From JAVBOP01 sp031550405 (GTDB lineage: Bacteria; Bacteroidota; Ignavibacteria; Kapaibacteriales; UBA2268): a stretch of DNA of 5,840 nt. The position numbers and the translations under genes are program-made. A model generated the notes under the pieces. It had not been told where the DNA came from, ran no database searches, and saw nothing but the letters and a program-made list of their open reading frames with translations. The stretch covers positions 1 to 5,840 of the forward strand of contig JAVBOP010000023.1 of NCBI GenBank assembly GCA_031550405.1, in the 5' to 3' direction. Of this stretch, positions 1 to 4,425 are shown one piece after another; within the stretch, counting starts at the first letter, position 1, and the number at the start of each line of letters is the position of its first letter.

Positions 1-98
1 AGGTCTTGAAGAGCGGCAACATCAGATTTTTTTCCGCAAACACCTTGAACTGTACAGCCCGTACCTTTGGCTGTTTCTTGACATTGATAACAAAACAT
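1..98 (-). CDS. hcp: Hybrid cluster protein (hydroxylamine reductase), N-terminal fragment cut by the window edge
   Basis: Reading the minus strand from the ATG at 98-96 gives 32 codons that run off the left edge and begin MFCYQCQETAKG. Cysteines fall at residues 3, 6, 15 and 21, giving C-x2-C-x8-C-x5-C. This is the N-terminal ligand pattern of the proximal iron-sulfur cluster in hybrid cluster proteins of strict anaerobes; the enterobacterial class has a wider spacing. The tail GVCGKKSDVAALQD also fits the family. Hcp proteins are cytoplasmic Fe-S enzymes of about 430-550 residues that reduce nitric oxide or hydroxylamine and protect against nitrosative stress. The residues binding the hybrid cluster itself lie outside the window, so integrity of the whole gene cannot be judged. 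The gene is preceded by its own promoter and operator and reads away from everything else here. Identification is confident despite the short fragment because the cysteine motif and flanking residues are so characteristic. Confidence 0.9.
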   Translation of the reverse strand, partial: MFCYQCQETAKGTGCTVQGVCGKKSDVAALQD

Positions 99-136
99 AA
101 TTTTATATATTTAAAAGTGAAACATGATTATGGATA

Positions 137-144
137 CAAAATTA
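137..144 (-). promoter_or_regulatory. Bacteroidota-type -7 promoter element of hcp
   Basis: On the minus strand this reads TAATTTTG, a full match to the Bacteroidota -7 consensus TAnnTTTG; an overlapping TATAAT lies at 146-141. It ends 38 bases before the hcp start codon, which puts transcription start at about 130-132. No TTTG occurs 19 bases upstream (minus-strand bases 167-164 read CACT), so the promoter lacks its -33 element. A promoter of this kind would be expected to need an activator, and the palindrome at 162-185 sits where one would bind. Confidence 0.6.
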
Positions 145-161
145 TAATACGGATTAAAAAA

Positions 162-185
162 AAAGTGTATCATTTGTTACACTTT
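162..185. promoter_or_regulatory. Near-palindromic operator, probable Crp/Fnr-family (HcpR-like) site upstream of hcp
   Basis: The arms AAAGTGTA and TACACTTT are perfect complements around the core TCATTTGT, in which CA and TG also pair; only the innermost TT and one flanking T/T pair are mismatched. Read inside the dyad, GTATC-ATTT-GTTAC is one base from a GTAAC-N4-GTTAC palindrome. Its centre (173/174) is about 42 bases upstream of the transcription start inferred from the -7 element, which is the classical class II activator position. HcpR regulators of the Crp/Fnr family control hcp in many anaerobes, so HcpR is the natural candidate. The regulator gene is not in the window, and its identity is inference. 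Confidence 0.6.
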
Positions 186-291
186 GGATGGGAAACATAG
201 AGGAATTATTAAAAAAAATTAATAATCCATTGAATTTCTGCAGTCAAATCCACATTAGTGCATCAGGAATTTGTCTGTTTTATTTTGGTAT

Positions 292-438
292 TGTTAAACC
301 TCAGATACATTTGCTGCTGCGTTTGTAATTGCTTGCTTTTAAATTACTTATAAAATATATGAATTAATTATTAAAATATCTTCTTTCAAATTATACAATC
401 TTGAAGCTAAATAAGCAAGCATGTATCGGATTTTAACA
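292..438. repeat. Degenerate long inverted repeat around an AT-rich core
   Basis: Matching arms in the same order are TGTTAAA (292-298) with TTTAACA (432-438) and GATACAT (304-310) with ATGTATC (421-427). In addition TGCTTGCTT (330-338) pairs with AAGCAAGCA (413-421), but its left arm is displaced by about 19 bases relative to the outer arms. Small insertions in the left arm would explain the shift. The layout resembles a decayed miniature inverted-repeat element or a remnant of insertion-sequence ends. No clear target-site duplication is visible, and the origin is inferred. Confidence 0.35.
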
Positions 439-734
439 GTGCCGTATATAAAACCTCCATTCATACTCTGCCACTATCAAGCTGTTTTGCGCTTGATGAA
501 ACTGGCACACCTGAGCTGGAATCTCCGAAGCAGCTAAAAAAGTCCTTTTCGATCATCGCAAATTATGCTTTGAATTGAGATATTATTGATTTTATTTTCT
601 GCCTATTCTGCCTATAAAGTATATTTCCATGAAACAATTACAGCTTTTCGAAGCCATTGTAAAACAACAAAACGACTCACATTGAAAGGCTGCTTGGCAA
701 TGAAGCCATTCGAACCTGCTCACTCTTTGCGTAA
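411..734 (+). pseudogene. Possible decayed coding sequence of unrecognised family
   Basis: Two protein-like scraps lie close together. The frame open over 411-578 has no good start codon and ends with a stretch beginning FALDETGTPELESPKQ and closing at TGA 576-578. The second begins at ATG 629 with MKQLQLFEAIVKQQN and stops at 683-685; a one-base shift near 673 would continue it as THIERLLGNEAIRTCSLFA to a stop at 732-734. This stretch is richer in G+C than the flanks, as expected of former coding DNA. The frames do not join without several repairs. The DETGTP segment faintly recalls the DExG start of DUF3800-type nucleases, but that is too weak to name. Chance is a real alternative. Confidence 0.25.
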
Positions 735-1016
735 TTTGTGCTATTACAAGATTTACATTTTTGGCATTCCAATAAATTTTAAAATGAAATGAGCTACCAA
801 TATATATCTTTAAAATAACACTATCGAATGGTTTAATATAATAATACATGTTTGAGGCAAAATATGGTAAAAATATAAAATCATTTTACTATATTTGGGT
901 TCTATTTGTAATTGCAATCTGTACTGGGGACTAAGAGATTTTAGGGATGTTGTTATTGTAAAATTCACAGCATTGTCTTTGACTCAGAGCAAAATGACCT
1001 AAAGTTGCAATCAAAA

Positions 1017-1036
1017 TGCGACAACAATACGTCGCA
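1017..1036. promoter_or_regulatory. Dyad TGCGAC-N8-GTCGCA upstream of the metal ABC operon
   Basis: Perfect 6-bp arms are separated by 8 bases, centred 57 bases before the ATPase start codon. GC-rich arms stand out in this AT-rich leader. Location and size fit an operator for a metal-responsive repressor, but the sequence matches no Fur, Zur or MntR consensus that I can recall exactly, and no TAnnTTTG element is correctly placed nearby. Confidence 0.3.
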
Positions 1037-1083
1037 AAATATAATAACAGCTAAATAAAAAAGGATATACTTCTAATATATAA

Positions 1084-1833
1084 ATGAATTATGAAAAAAT
1101 ATTAATAATAGATAATGTTAATTATCTTGTAAATGAATTGCCGATATTGAGCAATATTACGTTTGATATTTTTCAGGGCGATTTTATTTCGATAGTTGGG
1201 CCGAATGGTGCTGGCAAAACAACTTTGTTTAAATTATTGCTTAAGGTAATTAGTCCGGCCAGTGGCAGCATTGTTTTTGCTAACTCTATTAATAATAAAG
1301 ATATTGGATATGTTTCGCAAGTAAAAACTTTGGATAAAAAATTTCCTGCAATTGCTTTGGAGCTTGTTTGCACTGGAATTTTTGGGAAATGGCAATTCAT
1401 TATTAACAAAAAAATTAAAAATATTGCTCTTGATACGCTCGAGTTGATAAATGCTAAGCACCTTGCATATAAGCAAATCAGCCAACTTTCTGGCGGAGAA
1501 TTACAGCGTGTATACCTTGCTCGCGCGCTTGTGCGAAAGCCCAAAATATTGCTTCTTGACGAGCCGGCAACGGGTATAGATTTTATATGCGAAAAAGATA
1601 TAACTTCTATAATTACGCGACTTAATGAAATTGATAAAACAACTATAATTATGATCACTCATGATTGGTCTGCGGCTTATCAACATTCCCAAAAAGTATT
1701 GCTTCTTAATAAAAAAATTATTTATTGTGGCAATCCGGCGGAAGCTTTCACGGATAAACACATAGCAATGACTTTTGGAAACAACCAGAACCATCAACAT
1801 GATGTGCAAATTGGAATAAAAAATGTTTTATAA
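1084..1833 (+). CDS. Metal-type ABC importer, ATP-binding subunit (ZnuC/MntB/TroB-like)
   Basis: This 249-residue protein is a complete nucleotide-binding subunit. Walker A is GPNGAGKTT (39-47), the Q-loop glutamine is Q79 in YVSQ, the signature is LSGGE (135-139), Walker B is ILLLDEP (155-161), the D-loop is near 164-166 and the switch histidine is H193 in ITHD. Length and the next gene place it in the family that energises uptake of Zn2+, Mn2+ or Fe2+. The C-terminal tail has a small histidine cluster, NHQHD (236-240), as often seen in ZnuC-type subunits, which mildly favours zinc; the ion cannot be fixed from sequence. It acts at the cytoplasmic face of the inner membrane. The last 11 bases overlap the permease, implying translational coupling. 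An AAGGA lies 18 bases before the ATG, too far to be a strong ribosome-binding site. No binding-protein gene precedes it. Confidence 0.92.
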   Translation: MNYEKILIIDNVNYLVNELPILSNITFDIFQGDFISIVGPNGAGKTTLFKLLLKVISPASGSIVFANSINNKDIGYVSQVKTLDKKFPAIALELVCTGIFGKWQFIINKKIKNIALDTLELINAKHLAYKQISQLSGGELQRVYLARALVRKPKILLLDEPATGIDFICEKDITSIITRLNEIDKTTIIMITHDWSAAYQHSQKVLLLNKKIIYCGNPAEAFTDKHIAMTFGNNQNHQHDVQIGIKNVL

Positions 1834-2629
1834 TTTTTTGCAATACGAATTTATTCAAAGAGCATTGATTGCGGGCACGTTTGTAAGTTTGCTATGCAGC
1901 GTTTTAGGAATTTTCGTTGTCCAACGCAAAATGAGTTTCCTCGGAAGTGGCTTATCTCACTCGGCATTAGGCGGAATAGGCATGGGTATTTTGCTCGGTA
2001 TCGACCCAATGACGGCAGCAATTCCATTCACAATATTGGCGGCGCTGTTAATTATATTGTTAAAGAATCGCACCAATTTAGAAATAGACACGTCCATCGG
2101 GATACTTTTTTCGGCGTCGGTTGCCGCAGGCATAATTTTGATATCCATCAAAGCGGGCTATACAAGCGATGCCTACTCATATCTATTCGGCTCAATACTT
2201 GCGATTTCGTCCAGCGATGTTGTCGCTTCGTTAATATTGACAAGCGGCATACTGCTTGTTATCTTGTTGATTTGGAAAGAGTTAGCCTATTCAACCTTTG
2301 ACAGGGAATTGGCTGTTTCCGATGGCATAAATGTCATTCGTCAAGATTATATTCTCGCTTGTTTGCTTGCGATAGCAATTGTTATCTCTATAAAATTGGT
2401 TGGGATAGTATTAATTTCAGCGTTTTTGGTATTGCCACCAGCAACAGCTCGCATTTTCTCTCGAACATTTTCACAAATGTTAGTATTATCGGTATGTTAT
2501 GCAATAACAACCTGCGTCACAGGCTTATTTTTATCTTTCATCTTAGACCTGCCAAGCGGTGCAACAATAATATTATTTCAAACTTTCATATTTACAATTT
2601 GCCTGATCTTCAAAAGAATAACAACATAG
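1823..2629 (+). CDS. Metal ABC importer, membrane permease subunit (ZnuB/MntA/TroC-like, ABC-3 family)
   Basis: A 268-residue, very hydrophobic protein with about eight membrane segments (approximately 13-33, 45-60, 62-80, 91-110, 133-151, 175-191, 193-207, 217-263 as more than one). Family hallmarks are the RKMSFLGSGLSHSALGG stretch at 35-51 after the first helix, GILFSASVAAG (93-103), YLFGS (120-124) and KLVGIVLISAFLVLPPATA (191-209). It forms the translocation channel for a divalent metal and would work as a dimer with the ATPase encoded just upstream. The start ATG at 1823 lies inside the end of that gene, an 11-bp overlap typical of stoichiometric co-expression; GGAATA just upstream may help initiation. 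No recognisable terminator follows; 15 bases after the stop comes a Fur-type box. Zinc, manganese and iron remain possible substrates. Confidence 0.92.
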   Translation: MFYNFLQYEFIQRALIAGTFVSLLCSVLGIFVVQRKMSFLGSGLSHSALGGIGMGILLGIDPMTAAIPFTILAALLIILLKNRTNLEIDTSIGILFSASVAAGIILISIKAGYTSDAYSYLFGSILAISSSDVVASLILTSGILLVILLIWKELAYSTFDRELAVSDGINVIRQDYILACLLAIAIVISIKLVGIVLISAFLVLPPATARIFSRTFSQMLVLSVCYAITTCVTGLFLSFILDLPSGATIILFQTFIFTICLIFKRITT

Positions 2630-2644
2630 AGCCAACTCATTGAG

Positions 2645-2663
2645 CAGAATGATTATCATTATC
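2645..2663. promoter_or_regulatory. Fur-family box
   Basis: The sequence CAGAATGATTATCATTATC matches the 19-bp Fur consensus GATAATGATAATCATTATC at 16 positions on the plus strand. On the minus strand the first 16 bases match in an unbroken run. It lies 15 bases after the permease stop and about 59 bases upstream of the -33 element of the next gene, so it is farther upstream than a simple blocking operator. Fur or Zur could bind; the sequence alone does not separate them. Confidence 0.6.
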
Positions 2664-2721
2664 AAAAAAAGCCATAAAAATTATCCACCCAAATTAAATT
2701 TAAATATGCTCATATTTGCAC

Positions 2722-2752
2722 TTTGATATTTGAAAAACTTTACTTATTTTTG
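2722..2752 (+). promoter_or_regulatory. Bacteroidota primary promoter of the DUF6580-type gene
   Basis: The -33 element TTTG is at 2722-2725 and the -7 element TATTTTTG at 2745-2752, separated by exactly 19 bases, as in the Bacteroidota primary-sigma consensus. Transcription would begin near 2757-2760, leaving a leader of about 55 bases before the ATG at 2814. The 12-mer CTTTGATATTTG at its 5' side (2721-2732) recurs in the tRNA promoter. Confidence 0.8.
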
Positions 2753-2813
2753 CGTATTGCATTTTGCGAATTACATTGGAATTTTTCAATTTATTTATAT
2801 TCATGGTACTTAT

Positions 2814-3329
2814 ATGAACAACAAATTTGATGTTAGATTTTTTCTTGTGACTGCATTGATAATTTTCTCAATTGCATCCAGAATTTTCTCAGTAGCTCCA
2901 AATTTTTCTCCAATAATAGCAGTTGCATTGTTTAGTGGAGCTTTTTTTGCCAACAGGAAAATCGCACTGGCGATTCCCATAATCGCTATGTTTATCAGCG
3001 ACTTATTTATAGGATTACACCCAACAATGATTAGTGTTTATTTTTCTTTTGGGCTGATCGCAATTCTTGGAATGAGAATAAAAGCAGCTACAACTAAAAA
3101 TATTTTTGCTAATTCTATCATTGGTGCATTGATATTTTTCGTTATCACTAATTTTGCTGTCTGGGCAATGGGCTGGTATGGCTATTCTTTGGCAGGTTTG
3201 GCTACTTGTTTTGAAATGGCGATTCCATTTTTTAGATATACACTGCTAAGCTCGGTAGCGTATTCAATTTTCCTCTTTGGCGGTTTCTATCTTGCAGAAA
3301 AACATCTGTTGCGTCCGATAAAAGCATAA
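2814..3329 (+). CDS. DUF6580-type small integral membrane protein, putative transporter component
   Basis: With the ATG at 2814 the protein has 171 residues and about six membrane segments (roughly 9-25, 32-46, 50-67, 72-88, 99-118, 142-162). Features I recognise from DUF6580 'putative transport' proteins are the PNFSPIIAVALFSGAFF segment (29-45), the helix-breaking SDLF (62-65), VITNFAVW (110-117) and the IPFFRYTLL stretch (137-145). The fold recalls S-components of ECF vitamin or metal transporters, and homologues are annotated as putative transporters; substrate is unknown. A TTG at 2730 would add 28 residues, but the strong promoter puts transcription start downstream of it, so 2814 is preferred. 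It has its own promoter and terminator. The upstream Fur box and the metal importer before it suggest a metal- or cobalamin-linked role, which is inference. Confidence 0.8.
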   Translation: MNNKFDVRFFLVTALIIFSIASRIFSVAPNFSPIIAVALFSGAFFANRKIALAIPIIAMFISDLFIGLHPTMISVYFSFGLIAILGMRIKAATTKNIFANSIIGALIFFVITNFAVWAMGWYGYSLAGLATCFEMAIPFFRYTLLSSVAYSIFLFGGFYLAEKHLLRPIKA

Positions 3330-3350
3330 TTACATCTTGTACTATATCCA

Positions 3351-3378
3351 AAGCCCGTTAGAAAGCGGGCTTTTTTTT
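3351..3378 (+). terminator. Rho-independent terminator after the DUF6580-type gene
   Basis: AAGCCCG (3351-3357) pairs perfectly with CGGGCTT (3366-3372) around an 8-base loop and runs into eight consecutive T (3371-3378). It lies 21 bases after the stop codon. Confidence 0.93.
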
Positions 3379-3484
3379 ATGTTGGATGTTTTTTGGAGAA
3401 AGACAAATAGCGGCAATATTCTAATTTTTTATAAATAGATAACTAAGCTTTAAGTAAAAAAAAGCATCATTTTGTCACATGGTG

Positions 3485-3501
3485 ATTTTCTGGCAGAAAA
3501 T
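3485..3501. promoter_or_regulatory. Perfect 17-bp palindrome upstream of the Hsp20 gene
   Basis: ATTTTCTGGCAGAAAAT is a perfect inverted repeat with 8-base arms and a single central base. No T-run follows, so it is not a terminator. It is typical in size and symmetry of an operator for a dimeric repressor and lies about 127 bases before the Hsp20 start codon. It contains one of four TGGCA/TGCCA motifs in this leader (3491-3495, 3504-3508, 3546-3550 inverted, 3563-3567). The regulator is unknown. Confidence 0.4.
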
Positions 3502-3561
3502 ATTGGCATATAAATCTCCTAAATGCTGACATATAAATGACATAATGCCACTATTATAGCG

Positions 3562-3578
3562 TTGGCACACTTTTCGTA
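3562..3578 (+). promoter_or_regulatory. Possible sigma-54-like promoter of the Hsp20 gene
   Basis: TTGGCACACTTTTCGTA matches the -24 half TTGGCAC of the sigma-54 consensus well, and a G at 3576 sits at the correct -12 spacing, but the invariant GC is GT. Start would be near 3588, leaving a leader of about 40 bases. No TTTG-N19-TAnnTTTG promoter and no CIRCE element is visible in 3380-3627, so this is the best promoter candidate, but only a weak one. Confidence 0.25.
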
Positions 3579-3627
3579 ATCTCTCTTTCAAGTAACAATT
3601 ATTCATAAAATTTTAAGGAATAAAAAT

Positions 3628-4071
3628 ATGAGAACATTCGCTTTAAATCCGCTTTTTTTCTATGCTATGCAAAAAGACAGAAGAGCAAATTTTCAAAATT
3701 CATGCAACTGTAATGATAGTTTGATGGATTTTAGAATCGATATATTTGAGAAGGATGAAAATATTTTCATTGTAGTGGAATTGCCTGGAATGGAAAAAGA
3801 AAATATTGCTATAACTATCAATGAAAAGAACACCTTATCTATAAAGGGCAGTAAGAAAAATTCTTGTGAATGCAATGATAATTGCAATGATAATAATGTA
3901 AAATATTTTTTGCAGGAACGCAGTTTTGGTGATTTTCACAGACAATTCGTACTGCCTGATCATATTGATACCGAAAACATTTCGGCAGATTATAAAAATG
4001 GGGAATTAATTATCAAATTAATTAAAAAGCCAAACACAACAGGCAATAATATAGAAGTCCCTATAAATTAA
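3628..4071 (+). CDS. Small heat-shock protein, Hsp20/alpha-crystallin family, with cysteine-rich loop
   Basis: This 147-residue protein has an N-terminal arm (1-33), an alpha-crystallin domain (about 34-135) and a short tail with an I-x-V motif (IEV, 142-144) used for oligomer assembly. Domain markers are VELPGMEKENIAI (50-62), LSIKG (70-74), ERSFGDFHRQFVLP (97-110) and the ADYKNGELII segment (120-129). It is an ATP-independent holdase that binds unfolding proteins in the cytoplasm. An AAGGA at 3615-3619, 8 bases before the ATG, supports the start. Unusual are five cysteines: C26 and C28 in the arm, and C80, C82 and C86 in the loop between strands, in the related motifs NSCNCND (24-30) and NSCECND (78-84). 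The second motif is extended by a perfect 12-bp tandem repeat. This loop in most family members is lysine- and glutamate-rich. A redox or metal role is inference. It is monocistronic, with a terminator 57 bases downstream. Confidence 0.95.
   Translation: MRTFALNPLFFYAMQKDRRANFQNSCNCNDSLMDFRIDIFEKDENIFIVVELPGMEKENIAITINEKNTLSIKGSKKNSCECNDNCNDNNVKYFLQERSFGDFHRQFVLPDHIDTENISADYKNGELIIKLIKKPNTTGNNIEVPIN
3871..3894 (+). repeat. Perfect 12-bp tandem duplication inside the Hsp20 gene
   Basis: TGCAATGATAAT occurs twice head to tail (3871-3882, 3883-3894). Being a multiple of three it keeps the frame and encodes CNDN twice in the cysteine-rich loop. Identical codons in both units suggest a recent slippage duplication. 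Confidence 0.9.
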
Positions 4072-4127
4072 CAGGTTATACGTAACTCCAAAACGCAGAC
4101 ATGCAATAATGAAATAAAGTAATATTG

Positions 4128-4158
4128 AACCTTTTAGGCAACTAAAAGGTTTTTTTTA
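4128..4158 (+). terminator. Rho-independent terminator after the Hsp20 gene
   Basis: AACCTTTTAG (4128-4137) pairs perfectly with CTAAAAGGTT (4142-4151) around the GNRA tetraloop GCAA, followed by a T-run to 4157. It lies only a few bases ahead of the tRNA promoter and separates the two transcription units. Confidence 0.93.
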
Positions 4159-4162
4159 TCTC

Positions 4163-4193
4163 TTTGATATTTGTGCAAAATTTGTTATATTTG
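4163..4193 (+). promoter_or_regulatory. Bacteroidota primary promoter of tRNA-Arg
   Basis: The -33 element TTTG is at 4163-4166 and the -7 element TATATTTG at 4186-4193, with a 19-base spacer identical in length to that of the promoter at 2722-2752. Transcription would start near 4199, about 23 bases before the mature tRNA 5' end. Confidence 0.88.
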
Positions 4194-4221
4194 TATTCTT
4201 CTTTCGATAAACTTAAACGTT

Positions 4222-4298
4222 GCGCCGGTAGCTCAGCTGGATAGAGCATCAGCCTTCTAAGCTGAGGGCCACTGGTTCGAATCCAGTCCGGCGTGCCA
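4222..4298 (+). tRNA. tRNA-Arg (anticodon UCU)
   Basis: The full cloverleaf can be drawn. The acceptor stem GCGCCGG (4222-4228) pairs with CCGGCGT (4288-4294) with one G-U pair. The D-arm is GCTC...GAGC (4231-4247). The anticodon stem TCAGC/GCTGA (4249-4253/4261-4265) encloses the loop CTTCTAA with anticodon TCT at 4256-4258. The variable loop has five bases, and the T-arm is ACTGG-TTCGAAT-CCAGT (4271-4287). Discriminator G and an encoded CCA end at 4298. It decodes AGA and AGG. The gene is a single-gene unit with its own promoter and terminator. Confidence 0.97.
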
Positions 4299-4302
4299 TT
4301 AT

Positions 4303-4340
4303 AAAAGCCTTGTAAGTCAATAACTTACAAGGCTTTTTTT
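4303..4340 (+). terminator. Rho-independent terminator after tRNA-Arg
   Basis: AAAAGCCTTGTAAGT (4303-4317) pairs perfectly with ACTTACAAGGCTTTT (4323-4337) around the loop CAATA, a 15-bp stem merging into a T-run that ends at 4340. It starts five bases after the CCA end of the tRNA. Confidence 0.95.
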
Positions 4341-4425
4341 GTTTTGGAAAATGGCTGCTAAATTTTACAAATTTTAATCCCCTTTTCTTGAATAAATTAT
4401 CTGTATATAAATATAAATTGTATAA

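Larger units (their letters stand above)
200..1083. other. Long intergenic stretch without an intact gene
   Basis: No frame on either strand gives a convincing protein. The stretch contains a degenerate inverted repeat (292-438), possible decayed coding sequence (411-734), a perfect tandem duplication of the 9-mer TCTGCCTAT (598-615), and the region ahead of the metal transporter. There, an isolated TATATTTG at 890-897 matches the -7 consensus but has no TTTG at the right distance, and a TGCGAC/GTCGCA dyad lies at 1017-1036. Stop codons are frequent in all frames and base composition is very AT-rich outside 440-740. It looks like an eroded region, possibly left by a mobile element. Confidence 0.6.

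Noticed and set aside
6..200. 64-residue plus-strand ORF
   Set aside because: It overlaps the minus-strand hcp start and its operator, has low-complexity AT-driven sequence, and shows no protein-like features.
586..849. Small overlapping ORFs on both strands (68 and 85 residues)
   Set aside because: They start or end inside the decayed region, have no promoter or ribosome-binding site, and other frames of the same DNA give more protein-like fragments.
890..897. TATATTTG as the promoter of the metal ABC operon
   Set aside because: It matches the -7 consensus, but no TTTG lies 19 bases upstream and it would leave a leader of about 180 bases; kept only as a remark.
1173..1809. Minus-strand ORFs of 161, 83 and 102 residues
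   Set aside because: They are antisense shadows of the ABC ATPase gene, whose plus-strand motifs are complete.
2730..2813. Upstream TTG start giving a 199-residue DUF6580-type protein
   Set aside because: The TTG overlaps the promoter between the -33 and -7 elements, so a transcript from that promoter would not include it.
3380..3627. CIRCE element or standard Bacteroidota promoter for the Hsp20 gene
   Set aside because: Neither TTAGCACTC-N9-GAGTGCTAA nor TTTG-N19-TAnnTTTG can be found; the TTTG at 3471-3474 is not followed by a -7 element at the right distance.
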